A stretch of DNA of 64,000 nucleotides from Diphasiastrum complanatum (GCA_029204225.1 CM055110.1:62001-126000), one strand, 5' to 3'. Shown: positions 1-11,330, counted from the first letter of the stretch. The notes: a model not told the origin generated them from the letters alone. Program-made: numbers and translations.

Positions 1-28
1 TTCATCATTTGAGTTTTCTTCACTTCAA

Positions 29-775
29 ATGTCTTCATTGGATTCATCCTTGTTGGAATCAAGTAAAAGATTGACCACTTCAAACTATTCAATTTGGAAA
101 ATGAGGATGGAGTCCATCTTGATCCTTCAAGACGTGATGGACATAGTTCTTGGCCTTGAAGAAGAACCACAAGTTCTTCAAGAGGTTCAAAAATACAAAA
201 AGAGATCTAGGATGGCTATCCACTACATTAAGATGAATGTCTCTAATGAGATATTGAGGGAGATAGGTACTTGTACAACAACCAAAGAAGCTTGGGATTG
301 TCTCAAGACTATCTATGAGGCTAAGAATACCTCTAGGCTTCTCACTCTTAGGAATCAAATCTTTCAAAGTAGCCAAAAGAGTGATGAGAGTGCATCTAGT
401 TATGTTTTGAGAGTAAAAGATATTCATAGAGAACTTGCTTGTATTGGTGATTCCATCAATCAAAATGAGCTAGTTCAAGTCATTATCAATGGCTTGAGAA
501 GTGAATTTGATAACCTTGTTCAATCCTATGCCATTAAGGAGGAGCTACCAAGTTTGGAGGCTCTCCAAAGTGTGCTAATTTCAGAAGAATCAAGACAAGA
601 GTACAAGCTCTTGAGGATGGACAAGCTTTCTCTCACTCATAATGATGGCAAAGCTTTCTTTTCCAAGGATAAGCACAAAGGGAGGAGCAACAACCAACAT
701 CAACAATCCTCAAGCAAGGACAAAGTCAAATCCAAAGACAAAGATGAGGAGGAAGATGATTCCTCTAATGCTTGA
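29..775 (+). pseudogene. gag: copia A gag (capsid) region
   Basis: The 248-codon frame encodes the UBN2/Retrotran_gag-type capsid protein that packages element RNA. The start follows the matching ATG in copia D; the N-terminus has the usual NYSIWKMRME signature near residues 19-28. Helical capsid sequence runs to about residue 200, then a Lys/Asp/Glu/Ser-rich linker. The frame stops at TGA 773-775, but the same frame continues with a CCHC zinc knuckle at 806-847 (C-x2-C-x4-H-x4-C). In an active element gag and pol would be one frame, so this TGA is probably a disabling mutation. Copia D's two younger repeat units carry a stop at the equivalent place. Confidence 0.9.
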
Positions 776-2320
776 TCGTCCAAGCTCAATAAGAAGAAGA
801 TCAAGTGCTTTTATTGTGGCAAGAAAGGTCATTATGCCACCAATTGCTTCAAGAAGAAGAATAAACTCAAGCAAGCCAACATTACCAATGAGAAGGAAGA
901 CACTATTGCAAGTGATGGAGAGGGATCTCTTATGGTCTCTAGTTTCTCATCTACTCCTTTCAAGAAGGATGCCCTATGGTATATTGATAGTGGAGCCTCT
1001 TCACATATGTGTAGCTCCAAGGACTCTTTCTCTTCTATTGCACCTTATGATGGAGTCAAGAAATCAATATACACTGCAAATGATTTTGAATGTCCTATTG
1101 AAGGCATAGGGAACATTCCCTTGAAGCTTGCATCCTCTAAAGTTCTTTCTCTCTCCAAAGTTCTTTATGTACCTAAGCTTACCAAGAATCTTATTAATGT
1201 TGGCCAATTGCTTGATAATGGCCTTGATGTAAAATTCAATATTGATACTTGCACTATCAAGAAGAATGATGAGATACTTGCATTAGGATCTAGATTTAGT
1301 GGCATCTATAAACTAGATCCAAGTGAGTATGGGAATGCTTGTAATGTTGCTCTTGTGAACAAGCTCTCTATGGAGAAATTATGGCACATGAGGTTGGGAC
1401 ATCCCAACTACAAATCCATGCTCTCTATGATCAAAGAAGCCAAAGCTATTGGCTTGCAAAAGTCACTCTCCAAGAAGATCAAGCCTTGTGAGGCTTGTGC
1501 TATTGCTAAATCTCACAAAAAGCCATTTACAAGATCTTCTATCAAAAGCAAGCATCCTTTGGAGTTAATCCACTCAGATGTGCATTTCTCGTCAACTACA
1601 AGCAAGGGAGGAGCCACTTGTTTTGTTACTTTCGTTGATGATTACACAACATTCACTTGGATATATCTTCTTGCTTCTAAATCTATGGTGTTTGATCATT
1701 TCATTATTTTCAAAGCTTATGTAAAGAAGCAATTCTCATTCAAGATTAAAGCTCTTAGAAGTGATGGAGGTGGTGAATATATCTCCAATAAATTTCAATA
1801 TTTTTGTGAGCTTGAAGGCATTAAAAGAGAGTTTTCTTGTGCCTACTATCCATCTCAAAATAGAGTGGCCGAGAGAAAGAATAGATCTCTATGTGAATGT
1901 GCAAAATCTATGAGAATTGAGTCATCTTTGCCCAAAGATTTTTGGGGAGAAGACATTAATTGTGCAAATTATCTTTGCAATAGGCTCCCACATATAGCTC
2001 TTGGAGGAAAGTCACCATATGAAATCTTATTTTTGAAGAAGCCTAAAGTGATTACCTTGGAGTTTTTGGATGCCTATGCTTTGTCCATATTCCCTTGGAA
2101 ACAAGGAAGAAGGAAGATCCTAGTGCATGCAAAGGGATCATGGTTGGATACTCATCCACCAAGAAGGCCTATAAAGTCTTTGTGCTCTCTACTTCTCAAG
2201 TTATTGAAAGTAGAGATGTTGTCTTTCATGAAGATCAACACTCATATTTTGAAGAGGCCGAGATCAAGAAGTCTATGGATGCATCACCAATTATTGATTT
2301 TGAAGACAATCATGATGTGA
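776..2320 (+). pseudogene. pol: copia A protease and integrase
   Basis: The frame continues from gag through the zinc knuckle to an aspartic protease with the copia signature WYIDSGASSHM (Asp codon 986-988). The integrase follows: the HHCC zinc region (WHMRLGH, then CEAC) and the catalytic core, with Asp in LIHSD, Asp in RSDGG, and Glu in VAERKN. Between about 2060 and 2095 the frame is lost; the tail after DAYALSIFP is out of frame, while the true C-terminal integrase sequence resumes in another frame at 2095. The element would cut its polyprotein and insert its cDNA, but this copy is disabled. Confidence 0.9.
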
Positions 2321-4014
2321 TGGGGTCGAGATTTGAAGAAGACTCGCCACGGATTTTCTCACCAAGAAGATCCATGAGAGATAGATCCGAGCCTAAGAGT
2401 CTCTCATATGTTGACAAAGGCAAACAAGTGGATCTTGATTCCACTAATTCTGTTTTTTATGTCTCTCATGAAGAGCCAAAGAATGTACAAGAGGCACTCA
2501 ATACCAAGGAGTGGTATGATGCCATGAAGCAAGAGTATGATGCATTGATCACCAACAATACTTGGGAGCTTGTGGATCCTCCATCCAACAAGCATGTCAT
2601 TGGTTGCAAGTGGGTATTTTGGATCAAGTTCAATCATGATGGCACCATCAACAAGCATAAAGCAAGATTATGTACCAAAGGATTTGCTCAAATCCATGGT
2701 CTTGATTATGAGGAGAACTTTGCACCCGTTGCAAAGATGGTGACAATAAGAATTCTTATTTCTCTTGCTTGTTTTTTCAAGTGGAAGGTGTTTCAATTAG
2801 ATGTATCCAATGCTTTTCTAAATGGTTATCTTGAGGAGGAGATCTATATGGAACAACCTCAAGGATTCATCAAGGATGAGTCCAAAGTGTGCTTGCTCTT
2901 CAAAGGTCTTTATGGACTCAAGCAAGCACCAAGATCATGGTATTGAAGACTTAATTCTCTTCTTATCTCACTAGGATTTACTCTTACTGACTATGATCCT
3001 TCCATGTATCTAAAGTTTGTTGATAGCAATATTGTCATTCTTCTAATTTATGTTGATGACATTATTCTTTGTGGAAGTTGTATCAGGCTAGTTGATGAAA
3101 CCAAGCTAGCACTTGGATGTGAGTTTAAAATGCAAGATCTAGGAGAGATGCATTACATCCTAGGCCTAGAAATTGATTTTTATGAAAATCATGTCTTTAT
3201 ATGCCAATCTAGATATGCTCACTCTATGTTGAAAAAATTCCATATGGAAAATTCTAAGAGCATAGATACTCCAATGGAGAAAATTGTAAAAGATCATAAT
3301 AAAGGTGATGAAAGATCCTTTGAGGACATCACACTTTTTAGGAGTCTTGTAGGCTCCTTGATTTGGCTTACCATTACTAGGCCCGATCTAAGTTTTTGTG
3401 TGCACAAATTGAGTCAATTTATGCAAGATCCTAACATCCATCATTGGAACATGTCCAAGAGAATTTTAAGATATGTATCTTCATCTTGTGATTATGGTCT
3501 ACTCTATAAAAGTGAAGATCTATCCATTATTGGCTACTCGGATTCGGACTTTGCAAGTGACAAGATGGATCGAAAGTCTATTAGTGCATACACTATCTTT
3601 CTTGGAGGCAATCTAATATCTTGGCTTTCCAAAAAGCAAGATACTATATCTCTCTCTTCATGTGAGGCCAAGTACAAAGCACTCACTACAACTACCAAAG
3701 AACTGCTTTGGATCAAGAGGTTATTAATGGAGCTAAAGTGCATCAAGGAGGATGATCTACCAATGATCAAGTGTGATAACATCTCGGCCCAAGCTCTTGC
3801 CAATAATCCCATATTTCATGCAAGAAGCAAGCACATAGAAGTGGCACATCATTTTGCGAGAGAAAAGCTTATTGGAGGAGAAATCTGTTTGGAGCATGTC
3901 AACTCGTCCTCTTGTATTGCCGATCTACTCACCAAGCCTTTGAGCAAAAGTGCTTTCATCAAGCATAGATCTAATCTTGGAGTTATATCAAGATCAATGT
4001 TCAAATCTTCATAG
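2095..4014 (+). pseudogene. pol: copia A reverse transcriptase and RNase H
   Basis: After the frameshift the second half of pol reads in one frame. It starts with the integrase C-terminus and linker, then the copia RT (WVFWIKFNHDGTINKHKAR near 2610; QLDVSNAFLNG near 2790). A TGA at 2944 falls where a sense codon (usually Ala) is expected in the conserved WYARLN. Beyond it the frame continues to the catalytic YVDD box (3049-3060) and RNase H (GYSDSDFASD from 3531; SSCEAKYKAL). The frame ends at 4014, 8 bases before the polypurine stretch. It would copy element RNA to DNA; the stop separates the RT fingers from the YVDD active site. Confidence 0.92.
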
Positions 4015-4021
4015 ATAATTT

Positions 4022-4032
4022 TTTAGGAGGAG
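4022..4032 (+). promoter_or_regulatory. polypurine tract of copia A
   Basis: A purine-rich run (AGGAGGAG) lies just before the TGTGAAGAATTG that opens the 3' LTR. Copies with the same AGGAGGAG-TGTGAAGAATTG junction occur in copia F, so this is the plus-strand primer site of the family. Confidence 0.8.
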
Positions 4033-4769
4033 TGTGAAGAATTGAAAAAGATTATCTATGTTAGATATAGGAGTCTTATGTTTTTTACATCAAGCATCTA
4101 GGTGTAGGATGTTGATAGGAATAAATTTGGCATAGATGGCAAATTATGCATTTCCACTTGTAATGCCACTATTGAGCCAAAATAGAGTAAGAGGCTAAAC
4201 ACGTGCCAATTAGAGTGTAGACAAGTGTAAAGCTTTTGTTTGATGAATTCCAAGAGGTCCAATAGGATTTAGAGGTGGAACCTTGTGAGGTCCAATAGGA
4301 AATTGAGGTGTGCTTGAATACAGTCCAATAGAATTAAGAGGTGCATGGATCAATGGTCCAATAGGATCAAGAGGTGACAAAGAATGGTCCAATCATAGTT
4401 AAGCATAGTGGTAGCTCGTGGATCTACTAGTATCACTGTACTCATCAGTTTGGATCTAATTGATTTGGTGATTTCATGGATTTTGTGAATTATTGGATTT
4501 CTAGCTTTCTCTCTCTACCCGAGAGCTCATGATGCTTTTTCTCTCTCTACCCAAGGAGAGCAGCTCGTTTTGACTTAGATTATTTTTTGAATAATTCCCA
4601 CACATGTGAGTGAGAGTTGAAAGTGATTGAATGCATGTAGTAGTGTGTTTTTGCCATAGATTCAAAGATAGATCTTGAATCTCAATCTAGTCTTGATCTT
4701 GGTGCATCTACACACCTTAGGAGATCACAAGTACATGTAGTGGACAGTCCACATGTGTGAAATTCAACA
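4033..4769 (+). repeat. 3' LTR of copia A (737 bp)
   Basis: It begins TGTGAAGAATTG and ends TTCAACA, matching the LTR of copia D (62200-62924, minus) over its length. In copia D the same end is followed directly by the primer-binding site, which fixes the boundary. The middle holds repeated 'GGTCCAATAGGA' phrases (about 4255-4395) and two 'CTCTCTCTACCC' blocks. The base after the LTR enters the tandem repeat at 4770. The 5' partner is outside the window, so the target-site duplication cannot be checked. Confidence 0.88.
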
Positions 4770-5892
4770 TTGAACTCCAGTGATCACTACAATCGACGCT
4801 TGCCCTTGTTGATGTCTCATATATATCGGTTGTATTTTTGGTCTTAATTGCCTTGGTCTGTATTGTCCTTGTCTTGGCATATTTGCATATGTTCAGAAGA
4901 TGAACTGATGAAAGCTTTGCTGTAAAAAATCTAAGTTTGTCGCATGTCTGGATTGGATGTGGCAAAGATTCCATCAGATCATCTTTTTGAGCTTATCCAA
5001 AAAAAAGACCACGGTAAAGACAAGGCAGACCAAGGCTATGAAAAACAAACATGTCGAAAAACCATAGAAATTGATGATGAATGAATCAGAACCTGAATTA
5101 GTAATAGGATAAAAAACAAGAAAGAGCAACTATAGAAAAACTGTAAATGTATTTCTATTAAAAATTTGTGTACATGTGTCTCATCCACATCAAATGAGAT
5201 GAATATTTAATCAATATCAACTATCTATGATATGATTTTTCGATAACAAGATTCATTGTCTCCTGCAGAAAATGCACTATCTCCATTGGGGAGATCTTCA
5301 GTCACTTGAACTCCAGTGATCACTACAATCGATGCTTGCCCTTGTTGAAGTCTTGGGATATATTGCTTGTATTTTTGGTCTTCATTGTCTTGGTCTGTAT
5401 TGTCCTTTTATTGGCATATTTGGATATGTTCAGATGATGATCTGATCAAAGCTTTGTTGCAACAAATCTAAGTGAACTAATGTTGCATGTTTGGATTGGT
5501 TGTGACAAAGGTTCGATAAGATCATCATTCTGAACTTATCCAAAAAAGACCACGGTAAAGGCAAGACAAACCAAGGCTATGAAAAACAAACATGTTGAAA
5601 AACAATAGAAATTGAAGATGAATGAATCATAACCTAAATTGATATGAGAAAAAAAAAACAAGTAAGAACAACCATAGAAAAACTATAAGTATATTTCTAT
5701 TAAAATTTTCTATACATGTGTCTCATCCACATCAAGTGAGATGAATATTTAATCAGTATCAACTATCTATGATCTCTAAATCCATTTCTCCAGTTCGAAG
5801 TAGCTTGGGTGGAGAACACTCGGCCACTACAACTCGATATGAATTTTCGATCACAAGCTTTATGGTCTCTTGCTTGAAGTGCATTATCTAAG
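4770..5892 (+). repeat. two-unit tandem repeat (~0.5 kb units)
   Basis: Unit 1 (4770-5282) and unit 2 (5306-5892) both begin TTGAACTCCAGTGATCACT and stay alignable for most of their length, including the phrases on tgtattgtcctt and gagatgaatatttaatca. Unit 2 has about 100 extra bases near its end (around 5775-5870). Copia A ends exactly at the start of unit 1. No convincing coding frame is seen. Confidence 0.85.
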
Positions 5893-5977
5893 ATCAGCTA
5901 ATAGGAATTTGTAATTAATCAAAGATCAACGAATAGGAATTTGCATATGAAAAAAACAAAAACATAATTAAAAGTAA

Positions 5978-7145
5978 TTAATTGAATATTAGCCCTTCCA
6001 GATTTGGAAGTACATCTTGTAATGCAAGCCAACTGAAAAAGTGTTTGGCATTGCATATGGTATACCAACCACAGCTGATAGAATCAACCTGCTGGGAGGA
6101 CGACAAATCCAAATTTAAACATTATGAGATATCAGATCAATGCGCAGGATGTAAGAATAAAATCTACAACGGAAACAAGTGCGCGTCGAACCGATATCAA
6201 AAAAAAATTGATTGAATATCGGATCAACGCGCACTTTATGAAAGTTAACCAATCAATAATTACAAGGGCGCATCAAACCGATATTGAAAAATTTATGCCT
6301 CTGCATCAACCATTTTCAGCTTCGAATATGCTTTTGCATTTGGTACTGGAAAGAGTTCTAGTATTTTTTGTATATGGGTCCTAGAAATTGTGTGTGTGTG
6401 TGTGTAATAGAGTTCATCTTTGAACAAACTGGATTATACACACCCTCATCATTGACATACAAGGACAACACATATAAGCTCCAATGATCACTAAAATCAT
6501 AAAACAGTAAATTTATGAGAATCAATGTGAAATCAAAATTCATATGAAAAATTCTAATAAAATAAAATCTAAAAAATAGACACTTACTTTGTTATGTATG
6601 GCAGCACGAGAATTGGAGTCCCCAGTCTGATGTATTGGAGCATATCATCGTGCAGACTTTTGAAATCAGGGAAATCAAATGCAGCCATGAATTGAAGGAA
6701 AAATAATGCAACATCTATAAACAATGGGTTCTGGAAGACCTCCATCCAGTACTGAATTGCCTTGCCACCTACATTGTCCCCTACATTTGATTCCTACTTT
6801 CTAATTCACCAGTATCTAAACTAGAAAGGGGGCGACCAACATTGGTCTTCGGCATCCTAAAACTGTATCGAGGACCTCAACCTTTAAGATACGTATTTAA
6901 CAATTGGTCATACTGTACATATTGAGGAGTATTTACAAAGGCAAGTGCGGGGGGTGACATAAGTATTACTGATAAACCAATTAAAGAATTGTCATTCAAA
7001 ATTGATTCTACCTTTACACTAAGAAAATTATCTAAATCGCTTCCAAGAACAGGACGAGGGGAACTCATATTTATGGGTTTAGGAGGAGGTGGAGATTTAT
7101 TAGGAGAGGAAGATTTAGCAAGAGAAGTTAAAGATTGTTGTGATA
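5978..7145 (-). pseudogene. Ulp1-like (C48) cysteine protease domain, broken
   Basis: Read right to left. A Ser/Pro/Lys-rich linker (7145-7075) leads into SVILMSPPALAFVNTP (near 6940), then after a frame change WMEVFQNPLFIDVALFFLQ and LGTPILVLPYIT (6760-6595), ending at a GTAAGT donor. After an acceptor TTTTAG near 6517 comes DHWSLYVLSL, the catalytic His-Trp of Ulp1/SENP proteases. A last exon with a CTCCCAG acceptor gives QVDSISCGWYTIC: Gln six residues before a Cys-Gly, the family's oxyanion Gln and catalytic Cys (codon 6071-6073). Stop TAA at 5978-5980. The family cleaves SUMO-like conjugates; such domains are common in plant DNA transposons. Stops near 6876 and a frameshift near 6790 make this a pseudogene. 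The acidic third residue is not clear. Confidence 0.72.
6128..6286. repeat. two inverted-motif modules between protease exons
   Basis: Four copies of a motif close to GATATCGGATCAACGCGC alternate in orientation: forward 6128, reverse 6180, forward 6214, reverse 6267. Forward-reverse spacing is about 52 bases in both pairs. The block sits between the His exon and the Cys exon of the Ulp1-like gene, so it is in an intron or was inserted there. The same arrangement recurs at 27738-27928. Confidence 0.75.
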
Positions 7146-8359
7146 TACCAACAGGGTTAATATAGATTTTGTAGTGAAAAGTATCGTTCCCACTGAGGAC
7201 AGCATTAGAAAGTTATGTTTTTGGTGTAATTATGGCAGGTGGGTTTGAATGTTATTCTGGTTGTCGACAGACATTAAAAAGTAACCAGTATTACTTGGAA
7301 TGGGTAATGTTAATGAATTCAGAACAACAATTTGGCCTCTATCGATTTGAAGGAAGCGCGTTCTACAAATGAAATGTTATCAGAGTACTACAACAGACTA
7401 CACTCTGGCTGACTAAGGTGTCAACATAGAATCAAGAATTGTTTGATGTATTCGCAACTACGGAGACAATCAATTAATCGAGTTTGCAAACTATTCATTC
7501 CTAGACAATAGTCCTCAACAACTAAAGCCCAAATTAATGGTTAAAGAGCACGAATGGTTTTAGAGCACGTTAAAAACTTATGTCAATGCCGATAAGGAAA
7601 ATAGATCAGAGACTCAATTCTTCAGACAGGGACTGTCATCTCATTTGTATACATACAAATTAATTCAATGATCGTGCTAGACTACACACAAAGATAGTCA
7701 TTATTTGAGTGTCGAAAAGAAAGTATGTGCGACAGATGATTCTAAGACAATTCTTTAGAGCATGCTTTATGAAAACACAACAAATGACTGTAATGCACTA
7801 GAGCGTCTGTCTGATCAAAGAGTGATTCATGAAATGCATTAGAGATTGTTAGCAGACTCAAGATCACTCACACTCAATAGTGCGGTAAACAGAGATAAGG
7901 GAGAATAACTCATAGAACTCTATTCCCTTCTTCAATCTCTTACATAAGCATAAACTCTTCTCTCTTGATGATCGAGATTATCAATATATGTCTTACAGGG
8001 TGAACAAACACACCTCTTAAACAATAGGTGCATTGCTCCCTCGTAAGGGTCTAGTTAAGAATTAAACTGAAAATACGTTCAACTATACCATAAGAGGTAT
8101 ACTTAACTGTGAGTTAAAGTTACTCTAGTTTAACATGTCTTTTCATAGCTAGTCGTTTTGTATGGACGACCTAGTTAAGAGTTATCCAAGGCAATGCCTT
8201 TTCCTATTAAAGGTCTAGCCCTTAATTTATAAGACAAGTACCTAGGAGATATATTTTCGAAAAATGACTTAGGCCTCTTCATGATTTATGCTTAACCGAC
8301 TCATATCTTCATTTTCGAGTATATCATATCATATTTATGTTGATATTCAATTTTTGACA
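7146..8359. other. unassigned stretch splitting the histone/protease unit
   Basis: About 1.2 kb without a recognised coding domain on either strand. The phrase 'tatcgttcccactgaggac' near 7180-7200 resembles sequence often seen near plant LTRs, so this may be a solo LTR or a large intron. I could not define ends or a target-site duplication. The plus-strand 182-codon frame here and beyond is antisense to the histone-like exon. Confidence 0.4.
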
Positions 8360-8965
8360 TTTGCGTGGCATCGCAAAGATGCAGTGGAAGGAGAAGAAGG
8401 AGACTTAGGAGGAGAATGCCTAGAAGAAAGAATAGTATTCAGAGGAGATGGCTTGGAAAAATCCCTCGCTTTAGATGGAGGGTCAAGAGACCTCCTCTTC
8501 TTTGAAACACTCCTGCTCTATATACAAATAACAAGCCAGGTTGGTGGAGATTGCTTTCTTTTTCTCCTCTCTAAATCTTGTTCTAGAGGAGAGGAGGGAG
8601 CATGTCTAACGTATTCAGCAAACTTGTCATATGTGTCCCGAAGCCTGAACAAATTTTTGAAATCCTTGGACAAGATGATCACTCTCTTGGCATGGATAGC
8701 TGCAACAATAGTATCTAAAAAAAATTTCACCTGGAAATCCTCATATGTTGTGTGCAGCGCCTCAATCACCATTACAGTTCATCTCACATCTGCAGGTAGA
8801 CTTCTTGTAACGTCTCTGATGGACCTCCATATGTGAGATTTTATAATCAGAAGATTATTTGTCTTATGAAGCTTCCGAATATCCTTGAGTCAAGGTGGGT
8901 CTCTTCTTCTGCCCCTTGGCCTAGGAGGTGGTGGTGGTGGACGAAGTGGTTGTTGTGGATTTCTC
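8360..8965 (-). pseudogene. CENH3-like histone H3 fold, broken
   Basis: Read right to left: a basic, proline-rich tail (six prolines in a row, then RPRGRRRDPP), a TGA (8890-8892), then LKDIRKLHKTNNLLI (8889 down), a second TGA (8779-8781 region), EALHTTYEDF, and AIHAKRVIILSKDF followed by LFRLR (to about 8632). This follows the H3 core in order: alpha-N, alpha-1, loop, alpha-2, alpha-3; the AIHAKRV-x-I block is diagnostic of H3. Details favour the centromeric variant: NLLI rather than ELLI, Thr after the second stop where plant CENH3 has Trp-Thr (TGG to TGA is one change), Glu-Asp in alpha-2, and KDF. After a further stop a Ser/Pro/Lys/Arg-rich linker runs to about 8360. Two stops in the fold make it non-functional. 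It may belong to the same gene as the protease at 5978-7145. Confidence 0.75.
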
Positions 8966-9024
8966 TGACCTTTTTTTATATCCAATAATTATAATTTTGG
9001 AAAATTCCAAAGGCCAGATTTTTA

Positions 9025-9100
9025 CTCGATAGTTAATCAACGCGCATATAAATCATTTGAAAACCAGAGTATGGGTTCTCACGCGCTCATTCGATATTGG
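9025..9100. repeat. inverted-motif module upstream of histone-like exon
   Basis: A diverged forward motif (TCAACGCGCA, 9036-9045) and a reverse motif (ACGCGCTCATTCGATATTGG, 9081-9100) are about 56 bases apart, as in the modules at 6128-6286 and 27738-27928. It lies about 60 bases upstream of the first recognisable histone-like sequence, so it may mark the promoter or a terminus of that unit. Confidence 0.6.
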
Positions 9101-9239
9101 ACGAAATATGAATGATCAGAGCTTGATTCGATAGATTCTACATAACTTTGGCCAGTATGAAGAGTCTTCTGAATCAAGCTTTGATCATGCATATAGGGTC
9201 CAATAGTTTCAAATTTTTTGATAATATTTTGGTCCTGGA

Positions 9240-10602
9240 ATGGCGATTCGATGGATTCATCAACAAATTCAATGCAAGACTTTGTGTCACTCTCAAATCA
9301 AAGGTCCTACCTTTGAAGACACTTTTGCACATATTGCATAAATGTTAATTATAAGAATTCTCATTTCTCTTGCATGTTATCATAATTGGAGGATGTTTCA
9401 ACTTGATGTTTCTAATGCCTTCCTCGATGGTTACCTTGAGGAGAAGATTTATATGGAGCAACCATCTGGATTCGTGAAAGTTGTTAAAGAAAAAAAAGTT
9501 TGTCTTTTGTTCAAAAGCCTCTATGGACTAAAACAAGCACCAAGGTCTTGGTATGCAAGGCTCAACTCCTTTCTCGTGTCACTCTTCATCTTAGTGAATA
9601 CGACCCTTCATTGTACATTAAGTTTGTAAATAACTTTGTAGTCATTCTTCTCATCTATGTAGATGATATCATTCTTAGTCGAAATAACAAGGAGCTACTT
9701 GAAGAAACAAAATGTGCACTTGGTAGTGAATTTAAGATGCAAGATCTAGGAGTTCTTCACTACATTTTAGGCCTAGAAACTGACTTTTGGTAAGGTCATG
9801 CTTTCATAAGTCAAAGTAGATATGCTCTTTCCATGCTTAAGAAATTTTAAATGGAAAATTGTAAAGGCATAGATACTCCAATGGAGCAAATTGTAAAAGT
9901 TCCTATAAAAGAGGATAAAAGATCCTTCGAGGAGTTCACTCTTTATATGGGTCTTATTGGCTCTCTTGTTTGGTTGAGAGTCGCTAGGCCTGATCTAAGT
10001 TTTAGTGTGCACAAATTAAGCCAATACATGTAGGATGGAAATTGGCAAAGAGAACCTTGAGATGTGTATCTTCTACCTTAGACTATGGATTGATCGATAA
10101 AGGAGACGATCTAACCTTGGTTGCATTTTCATACTCGTATTTTGCAAGAGACAGAGTGGATAGAAAATCCACAAGTGATTACACGGTTTTCATTGGAGGG
10201 AATCTAGTTTCTTGGCTATCAAAGAAGCAAGCAACTATATCTTTGTCATCTTGTGAAGTTGAGTACAAAGCTCTTACAATCAGAACTAAGGAAGTTTTAT
10301 GGATCAAGAGGCTACCTATGGAGCTAAAGTGTTATGGAGATGAAGACCTTCCAATTATCAATAATGATAACATTTCAGCTCAGGCTCTTGCAAACGATCT
10401 TGTATTTCATGCAAGGAGCAAACACATCGAGGTAGCTCATCACTTTGTAAGAGAGAAAGTAATTGGGAGAGAGATCTTATTGGAGCATGTTGGATCTTCA
10501 AATTGTGTTGTAGATCTTCTCACCAAGCCATTGCTCAAGAATGCATTTGTCAAGATGAGATCTAATCTTGGCTTAATCTCAAAGTCTATGGTGAATAGGT
10601 AG
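9240..10602 (+). pseudogene. pol: copia B reverse transcriptase / RNase H remnant
   Basis: Only the 3' half of pol remains. It begins in the RT N-terminus (FDGFINKFNARL near 9250), passes QLDVSNAFLDG (near 9400) and the catalytic YVDD box (9656-9667), and reaches RNase H (DRKSTSDYTVF; SSCEVEYKAL; KHIEVAHHFVREKV). At least two frameshifts and several stops separate the pieces. The last 186 codons (10042-10602) are open. It is related to copia A but clearly diverged. The 5' half is missing; the sequence to the left belongs to the histone/protease unit. Confidence 0.9.
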
Positions 10603-10620
10603 ATATATTTTATGGAGGAG

Positions 10621-11330
10621 TGTGAAAAATTGTAAAACATATCTTCCTGTGTCAACTTCGGGGGTTATGCTCACCTTATTTCTTGTAAATATTTTTTTGT
10701 ACATTAAGGTATGTGAAGTGAGTAGATAACCTTCTAGAATAGGTTGAATTTGAGTCAGGTAGGTTCAATTTTGATGTCATGCAAAATATTAGATGACATG
10801 AAATGTTAGTCAGAATGCATGCATGCAACATGCGAATCAGTTTACATAATCTACACATGTCTAGGTAGCTTAGGGAGTTGGCATGCAATCAGTGCATGCA
10901 ACATGCAAATTAGTTTACATAATCTACACATGTTTAGGTAGCTTAGGGAGATGACATGCAATCCATGCAACATCCATGCATGCAGTTTTACATGTGGATC
11001 TATGATATATGAGTTAATTGGAAGATGTGGACATTCCATGCAAATCCACTGTAGGAACTCAAGCCTCATTGATGTAGGAAAACTTTGGCTTGTTTTGCCA
11101 TATTGTGAATATTGAGATTTTGGTGTTTTGGGCTCATTCTCTACCCGAGTTTTTTGGTTATCATTTTATCTCGCTACCCGAGAGCAGCCTATTTTTCCCA
11201 TAATGAGCACTATCATAGTAAGGACTTAGTTTTTTGGTCTGTGGTATGCCATTGTGCTCTTGCCTTGGATGTTTCAACTAAACTGTTCTTTGATCATTCC
11301 CGTGCAATCACAACACCCATAAAGATCCTG
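10621..11330 (+). repeat. 3' LTR of copia B (right end approximate)
   Basis: A polypurine stretch (TATGGAGGAG, 10611-10620) precedes TGTGAAAAATTGTAAAAC, the LTR start expected from copia A. The interior shares the 'ctacccgagagcagc' phrase with the copia A LTR (11170-11185 here, about 4515-4570 there). The right end is uncertain because no second copy is available. Confidence 0.7.
10821..10966 (+). repeat. 73-bp tandem repeat, two units, CATGCA-rich
   Basis: Units start at 10821 and 10894 with GCATGCAACATGC and continue through tagtttacataatctacaca and ggtagcttaggga. They differ at only a few bases. They lie in the LTR of copia B and carry several CATGCA/GCATGC words, the core of RY elements bound by plant B3 factors. 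A regulatory role is inference only. Confidence 0.85.

Larger units (their letters stand above)
1..4769 (+). mobile_element. Ty1/copia element A, 3' part, decayed
   Basis: A copia retrotransposon whose 5' LTR and primer site lie left of the window. The domain order is copia-type: gag, zinc knuckle, protease, integrase, reverse transcriptase, RNase H, then polypurine tract and 3' LTR. The body carries two in-frame TGA stops (773 and 2944) and one frameshift near 2060-2095, so it cannot make a full polyprotein. It is closely related to copia D at 56985-62924 on the other strand: gag and protease are nearly the same. Family assignment is secure from domain order; the lineage within copia is not resolved. 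Confidence 0.95.

Noticed and set aside
89-463. Minus-strand 124-codon frame, repeated at 61009-61383
   Set aside because: It is antisense to the conserved gag of copia A and D.
642-1109. 155-codon frame recurring in copia A and all copia D units
   Set aside because: It is a shifted reading of the Lys-rich gag linker and knuckle; its Arg/Ser-rich content is explained by that frame.
8288-8836. Plus-strand open frame of 182 codons
   Set aside because: It is antisense to the histone-like exon and its linker; the minus strand carries the recognisable domain.
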